NCBI RefSeq assembly: GCF_003073045.1
Contig: NC_037590.1
Coordinates: 36,572,751-36,636,750, forward strand
DNA from: Pomacea canaliculata
Lineage: Eukaryota > Mollusca > Gastropoda > Architaenioglossa > Ampullariidae
Reading direction: 5' to 3'
DNA: 64,000 nt
In this document: in pieces, positions 32,141-46,160 of the stretch
Numbering within the stretch: position 1 is the first letter of the stretch
Layout of the letters: each line of letters starts with the position of its first letter
Translations under genes and position numbers: made by a program
The notes under the pieces: generated by a model
Databases searched by the model: none
What the model saw: only the letters and a program-made list of their open reading frames with translations
What the model was told of the DNA's origin: nothing

Positions 32141-33061
32141 CTGCACAGCAACAATGCCAAAGTTTTTTTTTAAAATTTATGTTAAGGTGTCATAGTTATG
32201 GCAAGCAAAGCACTTTGTAATTCAATACTCATCCATGTATCCTAAGCAGGGTACACATTTTATTTACATCGAGCCACTTCAAATACCGATACTCATAAAT
32301 GTTAAAAAATACCACTTTCTTTAAAACCCATATCGTGTAATTTTTAAATGATTTTTTAAAATCACTTGTAATGTTTATTTGTATTATATTTTTTTCCACT
32401 ATAGAGGATTTTATGTAAATTGAAAGTCAGTGTGAGGAGTTGAATAATCTCTTCACACTAGCACGACCTCACGACTCTGCACTTCAGGAAGTCTGAGCTC
32501 CCTAGAACTTGAAGTTGTCAGTTCTACACCCTAGCACGTCTGCCCCTTTCCCTACCCCAACATCCTTAACAGCTCTAAAGAAAGCGCGCGGTCCTGGGCC
32601 AGTGGAAAGAGCGACATGACGCGTGAGTTGTCTTCACTAACGCAAGTTTCTGGCACGCCACTGCGATGCCTTTAACACCGTATGGGTAGACTAATCTTTT
32701 AAAATGATTTGGGGACGGGGGAGTGAGACAGAGAAAGAAAGAACAGCGAAAATAGAAAGAACAGCGAAAATACGCAAACAGGTTTGCGGGAGAGTGTGGT
32801 GATGGCGAACTCTCAGCAGTGTATTTCTAAGCGGCATGGTAATGTAGCAAATCACAGCGTGAAGAAACTGATTCCCCAAAAATGCACATGTAAATGTGAA
32901 ATGCTGATACTTGGACACATGCCTGTGTTTTGCCTACATCGGTGTTTTCTTGTGCAGTTAGTTGTGTGTGAGAACGCGTGCGGGAGTCTGTTACGATACG
33001 ACCAGATGTCAAATGATTTATATTCGTAGCTACGGGTAGCACTCGTACAAGTTCATCATAC

Positions 33062-33250
33062 CTGCAGCCACCCATACATTCCAAGCCAGCCAGTGTCATG
33101 CACCTGGCTCAAAGAGAAAAATAGCACAAAGGGGCGACGTATTGCTGTTGACCTCGCTGCAGCTATTGACCCCAGACATGTAAGACGTGTGCGGCACTGC
33201 AGTCACGTCTGCGTCGTCTGCCCATGCCAAAGTTGGAACAATAATACAAT
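33062..33250 (-). promoter_or_regulatory. Conserved island between copies, possible alternative first exon or promoter (A)
   Basis: A block upstream of the TSP1 exon is nearly identical to 51001-51180, including about 30 bp with GCTGCAGCGAGGTCAACAGC. It ends on the minus strand in GGTGGCTGCAG|GTATGA, a plausible donor (in B, CAG|GTAAGT). No shared open frame runs through the whole block, so a promoter with a short 5' exon is more likely than an internal coding exon. The AGGTCA within it is a nuclear-receptor half-site by consensus. Confidence 0.35.
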
Positions 33251-33524
33251 AAATCATTGATTGCTTTTACTTAACAGAAGTCCTTCCCGTATTGATTTGC
33301 CTGGTTTCAGAGTGCAAGTCTATGTTTGCCATCGCACCGAGGTATGTCTGGCATGAAAACGACCCACCCTCGCAAGCGGTCTCACTGTCAACGCCTACAC
33401 ACATTCTGTGTTCACGCAAGTTTTCATCTATTAAAAAAAAAAAGAAAGAAAGAAAGAGAAATCCCTATAGAGGAGTTGCTCCGAAAGACATTTTTAGCTT
33501 GTGTTAGGGACCCACTTTTTTCAG

Positions 33525-33665
33525 GGTTATCCGAGTGGTGACCATCTCTTCTTCTCCCTTTCGCAACCTCACCCTTTACCTTCTTTGGAGTCCGGTAGCT
33601 GTTTCCAACAGATGGGTCGACGTGGGGGAAGTTCGCTGCTCCTTAAGGGTATCGAACCAAGGGCA
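33525..33665 (-). repeat. tRNA-derived SINE fragment
   Basis: Matches the body of the SINE at 52.2-52.46 kb: GGTGACCATCTC...CCGGTAGCTGTTTCC...GATGGGTCGACGTGGGGGAAGTT...TATCGAACCA, with the B-box remnant at the end. The tRNA-like head is truncated. Confidence 0.5.
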
Positions 33666-36600
33666 GTGATGTAAGTATCGGCATCCCCGGGATATTATTA
33701 TATAAATATAATGAATGTGTGTGAGGAAACTGAACCGAGCGAAGCCGATTGTGTGTGTTAGTTGTCAAGTTTAACCAACAAACGCGGTGAATGAGATCAC
33801 TAGCATAGTATGGGTGTTGCTGTCATCTGCAGGTAAGGAGGACAGGTTCTCGGTTTACAAAACACAGTCGAGATTCGTGGCAAACTGTGTTTATCGTCAA
33901 CAAAACATTTTACAATCTTTATATTCATGTTTTGCTGCAATCCGAGACAAAGTAAGAGCTGTAGGAGGATGCAGAAACAAGCCTTAAAAACATAATAATA
34001 ACACATTCCAGACAAAGAAGCCAGCCAAACTCCCTGCACACCAAGAAAGCATGGCAAAAGTAAACAAGTTTTAAAAAAATCAGGTCGATGGCCGTTACGT
34101 CAGGTACACCACGGCGCATGCTCAGGCATTTTCGCTGCCGTTTCCTCCAGGCGCGTCTCCGTGTGGTTGTCTTGTGAAGTCTGAAGTGGCTAATGATTTG
34201 CGATGTGGAAGCTTTACAACTGCCAAGGTCTGCAGGCTGGCCTCGCCCGATCCCGACTACGTCTTTCAAAACTCGACCTTGAGGGTGTGCGTTCAGTGAC
34301 ACAGCTAACGGAGACGTGGAGGGAGAGAAATGGGGTAAGAAAGGCCTGGAGGGAGAGCATCTCCCTTTTCCCTTCGTCTGTTTAGTAAGCAGAAGCATCT
34401 GTGGCGTTTTCGCTTCCTGTGGGTTATGTGCATATCTCACCCATATGGCAAAAGGCTGTCTCTCCACAGACATGGAATGCAAGGGAGTGGGAAAAAACAG
34501 CTTGTAGTAAAAAAAAAAAAAAAAAGGCATCGGTGAAATATAAACTGTTCATTTATCTTTTGTCTCCAAACTTCTTAAAAAACGCACACAGAAGATAATA
34601 ACAACAACAAAGTGCACTTGTTTGCCCATAAAGGCAAGTTGAGTGCTTTTGACAGTCACAATTCAAACGAACTACGTTAACGCAAGAGCGGTGAGAGTAT
34701 GCAATAAATCACCACTGTCCACTGAGACAAAGACAACACAGATCGGAAGCTACAGGTGTGCTGGATAATATCCAATTGTTCTCAGGAAGGAAAATGAATG
34801 AATACAGTATGTACATCAAACGAGCAGACGAGATATGGAGATCCCAGACCATAAGCCTCGTTTCGATTTCTCGGATCCATTTCCGGTGTTTTGGGAAATC
34901 CTCCGCGTGAGGTATTTTCTTTGTACGCAACTGTTTACCCCTTGTTCAGCGACCTTATAAGAACTGTTTAAACTTACTGAAGCAGGACGAGGAGAAAAAA
35001 AAGCGATTTGTCGACTGTGAGGTCTCTTGATGAACGACCACTGAAGCCAAACATAGGCTCTAGCTGTCTAGCAGGCCGATCATAGTCGTGTGAATCGTTG
35101 ACAGATCTGTGGTCGAGATCTGTGGGGCGAGTGGCTCTCAAAGATAACCGTCGCGTCCAGCTGATATCCGCTGTCAGATACAAGAGTACTTTTCGCTCAG
35201 AGACTATTTGTACAAGGGCGCTGACCTGTGGGTGAACTAGAGGGTTGGGGTGGTGTGCTGTTATTTATAGCTTCATTGAGTGGTTCAATTTAGGCCATTA
35301 AACGTTTAGCACTTCCTGACCTTCTATATATATGTGTGAGAAAGAGAACTGGTATCACCCGTTTACTTTATACGTGTTCTGCCAAAATAAATTAAAAATA
35401 TGGAAGCATTTAGCAACACTTATTTTAAGGAAACCTATACAAATTAATAATTACACGAGGGTTGACAAGAACCGTAGACGCTGCGAACGACCTACATTGA
35501 GCAGACGAGCGAATTGAGGGCAAGTATAACCAGCCCACTACCCATAGCAAGAACAACAACAACGATAAAAAATGTCAGCAAGACACTAGGTGTTGACGCT
35601 GAATGTCTCGCCGTCTGAGCGTCATCAATTATTTATCCAAGCAGAAGATAGGAAGTGTATCAGACGTCGCGATGTAAGCACAATGGCCCTTCCCGACATT
35701 CCCTGGGGCGGTTGGATAGCGCAAGTCGCTTCTCACCACTCAACAGTCATTCAGATCCCGTCTCAGGCACTTCAATTCCATGTCAGTAGTTTTCAGGGCC
35801 GTCCGCTGGTAGGCTGCGTCTTCCTCCCTCTGCCTTTCCCAGCCATTCCCCCCCCCCCTACCTGCTAAATCGCCGCTAGGTGAGGTAGCAGCACTTTCCT
35901 TGGGTCTCGATGCCGAGGGCAGGACGTCATCAAAATGTTGTCTAGGTGGTGGATATGACGTGGAGTATGTGTTACGTGTGCATCTCGTTGTCAAACGTTG
36001 AGGTATTTGGCGCCGTGCCTGCTTTGTCCGCATTCAAGTCCACCGTCCCGTACAAATCAGCTATGTCTCGGATCTCCGGCTCATGTTACCTTGACTTGGC
36101 AACGTCACCATAAAAAATAAATAAAACACTCAGGCTTGAACCATATGGCCGACAGTGCAGATATGTCAAAATGTAGTCGCATGTGCAATTATCCGAGTAA
36201 TCTGTAACTATCTTCACGAGTGGCTTTTCTTTTTTTAATCATGATTTCCTTCATCTCCAGTTACTTGCGCTGCACAAGATTATTCACAGATAAAAAAGAA
36301 CTGTAATCAGCTTATCATTAACACTTTGTTAATGATACTAGAAAACTTGTTAACGACATCCGAGAGTTTGGCTGACCTTTACGTGAACCGTCTCAGAAAA
36401 TTAAAATGGTAAGCTGAAGAAATGGAAGCAATTCTGCCTTTTTTTTTTTTAAGCGACATTAGTAAGAATGTTTATGGCAGAGGCGGGTAGCAAATAAATC
36501 ACCTCCAAGAAATAAAAATTAAAGCATTACGTCACGAGATAATGAATCTTCATCTTCCATGGATAAAGTTTCAAGGTATTAAACGACTTTTGCTGTCAAT

Positions 36601-36760
36601 TACCTGCTGTTCCGAAAAATATCCAAGTATATGCGAGTCTGAGTGCCCATGCGTGAACAGATGTATCTTTCGAAGCAGCTCATCAACTAATTAATAAGGT
36701 ATATCGAAAATGTAAAATACCTGATGCCAAAATGATATCAAGCTACAAGAAAAAGCTTAC

Positions 36761-36883
36761 GTGGTCTGTCGCACTTGCTGCTGAAGTGGAGCCGCCAAGC
36801 AGAAGAAGAAATGTCAGCAGAGCACCGTACAGGTGGCGACGCTCGATGGTTGAGCACCACTCGGGCAGAAAATGTCTCCGCAT
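36761..36883 (-). CDS. Candidate signal-peptide exon, copy A
   Basis: ATG at 36883-36881 opens a 41-codon exon ending in the donor CAC|GTAAGC, phase 0. The peptide has a charged start (MRRHFLPEWC), a hydrophobic core (YGALLTFLLLLGG) and small residues (STSAASA), a good secretion signal. A homologous exon lies at 53924-53804 in the other duplicate. Phase 0 would join directly to the TSP1 exon at 32140, although other exons may lie between. Confidence 0.55.
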
Positions 36884-36999
36884 GTTGGCCGCACACAGAC
36901 ACAGTCTTGACTCCTAAATACAGTATTTAAGGTATTTATTTACAGTATTTAGCACCACTCAGGCTGTTTCAGCATTCGGGTCGTGTCGGCGAAAATGTC

Positions 37000-39900
37000 C
37001 AACTTTCTTCATTCTTTGATCTTTGCCAACTGTTTACGGACATCCATCAGTTCGAACTCTTGTCAAAGAGGTCAGAAGGGAGTCCCGAGTAGTTTTGCTG
37101 AAACACTGCATAAACTGATGAGACTCGTGGAGGTAAGCCTTGCACAGGTTAGAGGGTCAGCGGGTAGACAGGCTTTGATCAAGCAGTGTGGACCGGGGAA
37201 GCCGCGCGCTAACAGGGTGACAAACACTCAAATGAGATGAAGAGTCAGTCCTCTCACTGCTGGCTTTTTCTCCTCACGTCTGTCTTCCTCCCGCTGTTTA
37301 ATTCACTAAGCTCTTGAGGTTTTGCTAAATAGCCATGGGCGACCATGGAAGGGTGCAGCATCGCAAACTGGAAGACCAAGAACATCCCGGACTTGGAAGA
37401 TCAGACAGTTTATGAATGTATGTGTGTTTCTCACAGACTTGAAGCTCGGTGAAGGGTCATCGTTCTTGATGGGAGATAACAAGTTGCCCGATCCAGAGAC
37501 GACTAATAACAGACCGCACGGATCTCGTCTGTGATAAAGATCGTGGTCTCTACAAACTAAGTTCTTTCACTTCGCGGACACGTTTCTGTGTTTCTGAAGC
37601 TGACCGCCGCGGACACAAGTACGTGTCATCAACATCAATGGAATGTCACAACCAAGGGGGCGGCGAGAGTACGTACCTGAAGACTGACGTACGATAACGT
37701 TTGTCGGCCCTTCCGAGGGCCTGGAGTGATGGACCATACGTCGCGACGATCCAGCAAAACTTTCTCCGGTGGCAACCGATCTCTGGTTTGTTGTCGCCGC
37801 GACCGCCACCAACACCATCACCACCACCACCAACGAACCCAACCAACCACAAACCTCAAGCTGGTGGCGTCGCCTGTCGGCTGGCGCGGGCCCTTGAATG
37901 AGAAAGTGTGTGTGTGTACGTTGTAGTACGCGCGTTGCGTAAGTTCTTTGTTGCCTCAGGCAGGTTTTTGTCGGCGCCGGTCGGTACGAGACATGAACTT
38001 TTGTCGCTTGGCGCTGCCGGCAGTCGAGAGTTGGAGGAGGGGAGAGTGAGTGTGGGAGGGGTACGGGGGCGACCTATGTGTGTGTGCGCCCTGCGTTGCA
38101 TGCACACACGGCGGTGAAACGGCCCTCCGCCCCTCGCATTTTTCAGGTTTACCCCACCACCACTCCGACTTCTCACAAGTCCTCCCTCTCCTGGTTCACC
38201 CCTTCTACCCTAGACGGCATGCGCGCGAGTGTGTGTGTACGCTGGGTGCTTTCTTCCTTATTCCCCTTCCCCACCCTCCGTCGCGAGAATCGTCATTCGC
38301 ATTGCTTTGGGAGCTCGATGTCTGTCGTCATATCGTGAGACTAACAGAACCACCAATCCCACACTCTCTCTCTCGCTCAGTGGAGTTCTCGCGTCGTTGT
38401 GATTGGCATTCCTACTCCTAGTTTATTATCTTACGAGTGTACCGCGTCTGTCTAAACATTCTCTATGGTGTAGGTGTGAGTGAGCTGGTAGGCGTGCATT
38501 CGTTTCTGTTCGCCCGCGCGCGTGCGTATTAACATGCTTGCAGGCATGTGTTTGCGTAACCATGGTGCTCTAAATCTCTACAAAACAATAAACGAGTGAG
38601 GATGGTAACAACAAAAAAAACTAGCTTTAACCCAGACGGAGTGCACCTATCCCCCATCCCATCCTCACTGGCAACCTTTAAGGTGTGGGGAATCAAGGAG
38701 GGAGGTGATAGGAAGGGTGTAGCGTAAACGCTCTCGGAACGCTTTTTTTTCCCCTGGTGAGGGCAGTCAAATGGGTTTCACTGTAGTTTATTGTGATGAC
38801 CTCGTTCTGGTGACCTCGCACCCCATTCTACCTCCAATCCCCAATTTCTGTTCTCTAACTCCCACCTTAGCCCGACTACCCTTAAATTACAATTTCCAGA
38901 CATCCTCAGTAGCCGCCGCTCCGATGGCGATAAATCTTTATCACAAACCCGCGCATTACCGTCATTAACCGAACACTTTCATTCATTATGTTGTTCCAAC
39001 ACACGAGACAAGTCCACAGATCGACATGACGATTCTCTAAAACTGCTAAAACAACAAAGCAAAAGTACAATATATTTGCAAAAATTTTTTTTAATCTTTG
39101 AAGGTTATATTCTAAAAAATAGTCACTTAGCTACTTTTATCTTAATCGTATTCCTCCATGTTACATTTCCTCTTAAAATTAATTTGTTTTTGTTTTGTTT
39201 GGGGTTTCCATGAGGGAGGGTGTCTCATGGCCTACATTGGTAATATCCTTAACAACAATGTTACCCAAGGCGTCTTTCTCATGCGCGAGCGCGCACACAC
39301 ACACACGTTCGGTCCTACTTTATGAATCAAAGAAACCGCCTCGGGCAGAGCCTCGAGGCTACGCAGTGGTTAGCTCGCTCATTCATGTAACCGTCTTCCC
39401 TCCTCAATACCCGCTCCCGCCAGCTGACCCGTCGCGCTGTCTTCCTTTACCGCCATTTCACACCTACCCGTCTAGCTTGGCGACGTCGTCTGACCCTACC
39501 TGGGTAGGTGTGAAAACATACACAAACACCTGACCCGGCTTGTCTGACATCAAGAGATCGACACGGTTGACTAACGTCGATCGAACAGCTTTACAGCAAA
39601 GTAACTTCAGACCAACTCACACCTTCATTTCGTAATGCCCTTCTGTCTTTCGCTGCCTATAGGCCACTGTTTTCTTTTCCGGACCGAAGAAGTCGCTCGA
39701 TTTTAACACCTTGCCTTTGGTGCGGATCGAGGGCTGAGATTTTATGCCTACCACACCTGAGTTATTCCACCTGTTCCTTCACTTTTCCTGCAACACTGAC
39801 GGCTTTCTTTAGAAGTTTAGATGTTCGCTCGTTTGTCTGTCTGTCCGTCCGTCCGTCTGTCTATGTGTGTGATTATTTATTTTAAAATAAAAACAAAATG

Positions 39901-42800
39901 GTGTACCTACATGTGTTCATAATAGAAGTAAGTTTTTTTCAAACTAGGCAGCTATTAGTAAAGATCGCTTTTCTCGTTTATTAATTAGACAGATATACAG
40001 TTGTTGTCGTTCAATGCCAAGAGCATAGCACAAGAAGCGAATGTGCCACGTTCGAAAAAGAAAAATAAGATACTACTTTATTAGTCGTAGAAGGCAATAA
40101 GTAGCAGCTGTATAGGAAAGGAAGGTTAAAACCACACACCACAACAAACAATATCATAACATATTCATACCCGCTCCACCAGAAAGACCCAGACAATATA
40201 ATTCAGACTCATATGATCTACATTCAGTCTCGGGGTCAGAAGGCGCACAGGGAAACAACGGAGGACAGCCTCAACCTGCTTAGTCCTGAATGCAGGTACA
40301 GAATTCTCAGTCAGACGGAAGTTGATGGAACTCTCCCGACAGGACATGCCTATCACCTCGACGTGTAGAATTGCAGACATTTTCGAAAATGCCTGCCTAT
40401 TACACAGGTCACTCGATCTGGGTCGTCCCAATAAAGTTGGAAAAGGTGTGTACAAGGGGATTTAAACTGCTCTTGTCCGTCACTGGTAACCTTCTGTAAA
40501 AATTTTAAATGAATGAGAGATGGACAGCACAATTTCTATGTTATAAAATAGCAGAAGAAATCTCGAGGAGACTGGAAAACGGACCAGCTTCCTGCATGAG
40601 TGTTTGTCCAGGGTCCAGGCTATGACCTGGTTACAATTTCGCTGTCTCAACCGGTAACGACGAACGGAGTGCGGCACGTGAGAATGGGATGACTGCGTGG
40701 TTGTGTGAGCGATAAGTTTCTGGTAGGAGGAATTAGTACTATAATATTTTGTAAACGGGTGGCTAGTCGTTCACTTGCAGACTGCGCGTGGGAGTGGTGC
40801 CGCAAAGCCCGGTAGGTTAAATTTTTCAGTTTGTAAAAATGGAGTCCAATTTTTCGCAGACGATTTTTTCAATTAACTCCTAGAACGGGGCTATAGACAG
40901 AACAGCTTCCAGTTTAGCGAATGACGACAATGGCTATGTCAACAGAGTCTGCGAGAGTAACAACAATAAACAGTCAGGAGGTGGTTTATACTGTTGCGTG
41001 GAAGTGTCAAATGTTTCGGTGTAATTTTTTTTTTTCGCAGGTATATCGAAAGAGCAAGACGAGTGACAAGCCGCTCTCATTCATGCTATAGGGCAGTATA
41101 GACCATTCAGACGAAAGTTAAAATGTATTGACAGCCACGATTTGTTTGAAGCGGAAGTGTGACTGTCAACTGCTCGCCAAGACTAACAGCTGAGAACTTC
41201 ACCAGAGGCCGAACGTTGGTCTCTGCATACAGTCAGCCGTCCACTTATACACGTCCGTGGTGGGACAATTCAGTGAACACCTACATGTGACTGTGAGCGT
41301 AGGCGAGAACAGTTTGTGGAGAGGAAGAGAGTGTGTAGTTTTATCTTATTAAATGTTGACAGGGCTCTTAAGTCCGGTCTCAAAATCCACCTTTTTAAGA
41401 ATTAACTTTCACAGTCAAGCGCAATGTGCCTTTACCTCATTTCTCACTTCTTCATCTTCCTTCATGCAACTAGTTCATGTTTTCCATGGATTCATCCGTT
41501 TAAAGATGCTTGTATTTCTGTACGATTGTTCGCTTGTGATCCTTCGTATACAGCAGGTGGTCTTCTCAGCGGTGGTCGAGTTGTCTAGCCCTCGTGTTTT
41601 CCACTTTTGCAGCAGTCTTGCTGCAAAAATTTGGAAGTGGAAGTGGTTCTCAGAGAGGTTAAAATCGAACATAAGAATTTAATCCCTCACGTGTGTGCGT
41701 GTTAGTGCACGATGTGAGGGTTATTTGATAGCAGTGCCTACACTTTTCTCTAGCCTGTGTGAGAGTAAGTAGGCTTACTGCAATAAATAATAATCCAGCT
41801 TCAAATAATGATTTGCTTCCTACTGTTTGACAGCAAGCCAGACTGCAGCATCTGTTCCGTATCAGTATTGTTTGTCTGTCTGTAGCCGCGTGCCACATAT
41901 TTTCATCAAATACTTGCCTCGTGCCTTTTATTGGGGGGTTTCGCCACCCCGGGGATTGTATTGTGCTTAACAAACAATGTAGTGTTCCATTTCTTGCATG
42001 AATGATGTGAAGTAGGAAGTCGGCTTGATGCTATACGTATGAGGATTTTAAGTACAGACTGGGTAGGAGGAGGAAACATGCAACTGGTTCTCCGTCTGTC
42101 CATCGGTGCCTGAAGACAGTTTTGCGTGAAAGCTTATGTTAAGGAATGAGTGCAAGATGGCGATCAAAGATTCTTAAAAGGAGCTTGATTTCTCGTTCAT
42201 TATAACGACACCCTGTCAATTCTAACATGATAGACTCCTATTTTTACAAAGGGGAAAAAAAAATTCCTACCAGCATACAACTCGTCTCATAAAGCTGAAA
42301 GTTTTCTGTGATCAAAGACGGGATATCTAAATACCGACACTAGTGTCAAACAAGACAGCGACTGAGGATGATTCACGAAAGATCTTTTTCTTCATATTTA
42401 AATGCAGACGATAGAATTTTTCTGCACAGCGATTGTCATTCCATCATTTCGTTTACCACTCCCTTCTCTCTCTCTGAATCATATCTCTCCACACACCCAT
42501 AAATCAAAAGACTCGGCCTAGGAAAAAAAGTGTTTATTATGAGCTGCCGCCTCTCAATCTCAAAAAAAGAGGAAGACGAAACGAGGGATGGACTGGGTGG
42601 ATAAGAAGAGTGTAACGGCGGCGTGTGTCGTGGAAGTAGGTTGCACCCAGCTGATCCCGAGTACAATGCGTCTAGCTGGGTGCAGCTTATCTCGTCACAA
42701 CTTCCCTGTAACAGCTTTTCACACTGTGAGTCATCGGTGCTCGGCGCAACATCGCTTCTGGGGATTTTTAATGCACGTCGGAAAAAAAAATTTTTTTCTT
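37000..42800. other. Diverged duplicated flank, no gene recognised (A)
   Basis: Sequence upstream of the signal exon that aligns in patches to 54.0-58.2 kb. Only short ORFs. It includes a CpG-rich stretch at 37.6-38.6 kb, a (GTCT/GTCC)n run at about 39833-39862, a short (AC)n at 39293-39306, and a possible tRNA-like segment near 39350-39400 (GTGGTTAGCTCGC). Promoter sequence for the minus-strand gene would be expected at 36.9-38.5 kb but no specific element is claimed. Confidence 0.4.
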
Positions 42801-45800
42801 TAGAATTTTATGCATGACGACAACAAAGGATGAAAAGAAAGGAGCAGATGGTTACTAGATATATAGACAGATTACAACGTTTACTAACAAAATGGCGGAT
42901 GGTATCCTCAACTGCATGAGGTCTCCCATCAGCTTGTTATTTAAACAGTAATAACTATATAGACAACGCCTCGATGATATTATATATACTGTTGTAAATG
43001 TCACATACCGACTCTTATAAAAAAATCTACAACTTTTGTCTCGTGCGATAAATTCTTGTATATGTTTTGCTGACAGGTATTTAGAGGAAAAAGGCTAAAA
43101 ATTAAAAATGTGTGCTACCAAAAAGGGAAGCGCTCGAGTGTTCATGCATAATTCACTATTGAAAATGGTAAAAGCGCTCACAAAAATAAATATAAATAAT
43201 TGTCTACACTCACCCCTACTAATCTGCTCATACCAGAACAGTTTGTTCCAGTGGACACAAAATTTCTCTTCTTCATTCGCGCACGCGGCTTTGTCGCGCC
43301 TTGTTCACGTCTGTCTTTGCCCTGACTTTTGACAACTTGGAAGCAGCTGATAACTACTGGCTAATAATAACAACAATAATAATAAAAGTTATTGTGCCTT
43401 ATCCCATCCCTATAACGCTTTACGAAAACGCACACGACAAATAATGATACACCAGGGTTGTTCTTGAAGATGACCTCCAGTTCGTAGACCAATGAATGGA
43501 TAATACAGTGTAGATAGCCTTTGTCTAAAGCAGAAAAAAAAAAACAAACAGTTACAACAAAAGACGTAGATAAACCCGTCAGGAGATTGCTGGTATCCCC
43601 ATGATCCCATTTCACTATAGAGAAACTGTATTGAAATATTAAAACAAAAGACTGTTTCGCGATGATGTGAGTCCACCTGAGAGTCGTGTGCAAAGGAAGA
43701 AACTGTCCTGGCATTAGTTCAAGAAGACTAAAGTTGAAATCAGTAGATAAAAAACGATAAGCCACAGGCAAGTCAACAGCCCAACACAATGCCGAAGGTG
43801 CCGTCAACACGTGCAGGTCGTTACAATGGTACTGACACAACAGTTGTTGAGGTGAGGTTATAAACCGCGGACCGCAACCAAAGTTTAACCGTAAGTTCAC
43901 GAAAAAGTCGATCTCATCTGTCCATTCAAAAAGGAAACGGGTAAAAATTCCCAAACAATCCAACACACAGAAGAGCTAAAGGAGGGTGTAGACCGTGTCG
44001 CGTGTCACGATTTCGGCCCTTCTGTCAGCGCCTGGGGACGCTCCTGTTCAGTAAGGCAGCTCACAGCAGTCGACGGTTGACGGCTGCTTTTTGTACAGTG
44101 TGCAGGGGAAAGGTCAAGGCTTCTCCCTCTGACCGTAGCCGTGTCTTACGTCACGCTCTGGCTACGACACGTGACGTCGGCTTGAGTGCTGTGTGCTGCC
44201 GGGGGGGAGCTCTGGGCACTGGTCAGGCCTCCCCTCCCTGTCCAAGGTTTTGGCGTGAAAAGCGTTCACGCTGCATGGGCGGGGTGTCGTGGGCGCTGAC
44301 GATTGGTCACAGCCCCTGGGCGACAGGAAGTGACCCCCAGAGAGCAGCGTCCCTCGTGGCAGTTCTGACCTGGGCTGGTGGAGAGAGGAGCGTGTTGTGT
44401 TTGAAAAGGACGGCTTTGGGCGGTGTGGGCTGCGCCGTGTTACCCAGGACGTTTGAACTTCCCTTGAAAGTGTCCGCGACTTCCACGGGAGAGTTTCTGC
44501 CATTCCCGTTGTGGAGGCAGCTGACCGTCGGTACCATCACAAGCCGATTTGGGTTAGTAGAGTCGATTTCTTTGAGTTCTACGCGTTTCCAGTCTATGGG
44601 GCCTTAGTTGGGATTGGAGTGTGAATGGGGTTGATCTTTATGTGTTATGACTGTGTTCACGATTTTTTTATTTATTATTTGGAGTGTAAGACTTGTGTCC
44701 GGTTAGAATGGCTCCGGGTCGCAGCGCATGTGGCGCGCACCCGTGTTTCTTTAGGAGCTTATACGTGTGCTATAATATGTGTTTAGAAACTGTGCAGAAG
44801 AGCTGCCTGTTTATTGGAGGAACTGTTTTTTTTCTACAGGCTTTTATATGTTCTGCTTGTTCGCCATATTTTGCAACGTCTTCGTATGTCGCATCTTCCT
44901 CGTATTCGACATACTCTATGTGTTCTTCGTCGTCGACGTCTCATCCGCCATTGTGTCAACCAGCCACCCTGTACCCACGTCATCTCATCGGCGTGTGATG
45001 ATCTCGCTTGTGCGGCCAGCCTTAAGTGGAGCAGCCAGGGCTAGGACGGCGAGCAGGGGTTGTGGCCAACCCACCTCTCGTACCTGGACGCGAGGAGGGA
45101 GGGGGGGCCAGTGTGGAGAAGAAGACTGGTGTTTCGCGGATTTTCCGAACACTTTGAGCAGACGCTTGACTGGCTGTGTCACAGTGCTCTTTGTATTTTT
45201 CTGCTGTATTTGTGTTTTATTGTAACCTCTTGGCGGGAGGTAGTCCTGTTGTTTTTGTATTTATTTGACGGGTGCTCGTGGGGGTATTTTTTGATCGTTT
45301 TTTCTGTGTGTGTGTGTGGGTGTATGTGTATGCGTGTTTATACTTGTCAGTAAACAGCGTGCTTGTATCGTTTTTCCCGTCTTTGTCGTGGTTTGTGCCG
45401 TGCACGGTTTCGAGAGGTAGTCGTAGACTGCCTCCGGCCGAGTGTCTGTGCGTGTCTGGCCGGCTGTGTGAGCGGCTGTGCGCGTGCTTCTGGCGAGGCT
45501 GGGGGTTGGAACGCGACAGACCGACAAGGTGATAAAATCAGAACAGATCGTGGACAAAGCAGACAAACCCAGAACCGCCACGTTCAGCCGACATCGCTCT
45601 TGTAATCCAAGCTTTTCGGCCTTAATTTTATGATTCCACACACTCACCACCTTGTTCCCTTTTCCTCAAACCCTCCAGCATCAACCCAGGAAGCTAAAGC
45701 TTATCACAGATTAAACGAAGGCGTTGTCCAACGATCTTAAGACCATCGCATTTACCTTGGGTTACCTTGGCGAACATTTTATTTTATGTTAAGACTTAGC

Positions 45801-46160
45801 ATTTACATCAATATTAAACTTTGCTGTTGATATCACTTTCACCTACATTTATTCGACACTTTTTCAACCTTTGTATTATCAGTGATTAATACCAAGGCAT
45901 TGTATTTACATAAAAAGTTTTTATTTAGGTACAGATTGGTTTGCTGAGACGAGGGGAAGGAACACCTGGCACACGCAGATTTTGTTCTTTGTTTTAATGA
46001 CAGGAAATAAAGCTTGAATGCGTAGTTTCATAGAAAACCTCGATGATGTGTCATTTCATCTTCCTAATCGTTTTCTTCTGTTAAAAAAAAGTTCACTGGG
46101 TTTTAAAAAAAAAAATATTAAGCATGATCTTTTGAAGCAGCAATTCTATCTCTTAAGGAA
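42800..46160. other. Single-copy spacer between duplicates
   Basis: Not duplicated. It holds two uninterrupted 201-codon ORFs, 43966-43361 (-) and 44002-44607 (+), neither with recognisable domains, signal peptide or supporting splice sites. It also has GT-rich microsatellites near 45305-45325. I see no supported gene. Confidence 0.35.

Larger units (their letters stand above)
28690..42800. repeat. Segmental duplication, copy A
   Basis: Many blocks in this interval recur in the same order and orientation at 46.16-58.2 kb. Examples: GACCCTACAAGTTATCACG (about 28742) versus 46.21 kb; the protease exons; the two TSP1 exons; the signal exon (36.8 versus 53.9 kb); GTGGTCGAGTTGTC (about 41572 versus 56238); and ATTATGAGCTGCCG (about 42535 versus 58007). 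Introns and flanks are strongly diverged, with indels making copy B shorter, so the duplication is old. Boundaries are approximate. Confidence 0.75.

Noticed and set aside
33925..34530. 201-codon minus-strand ORF
   Set aside because: Low-complexity start, no domain, no counterpart in copy B, no splice support; consistent with chance.
34974..35183. 69-codon minus-strand ORF between signal and TSP1 exons of copy A
   Set aside because: Composition is protein-like, but no donor in a useful phase and no homologous exon at the matching place in copy B.
40165..40455. 96-codon minus-strand ORF
   Set aside because: Protein-like composition but unrecognised, no splice signals, and no clear counterpart in copy B.
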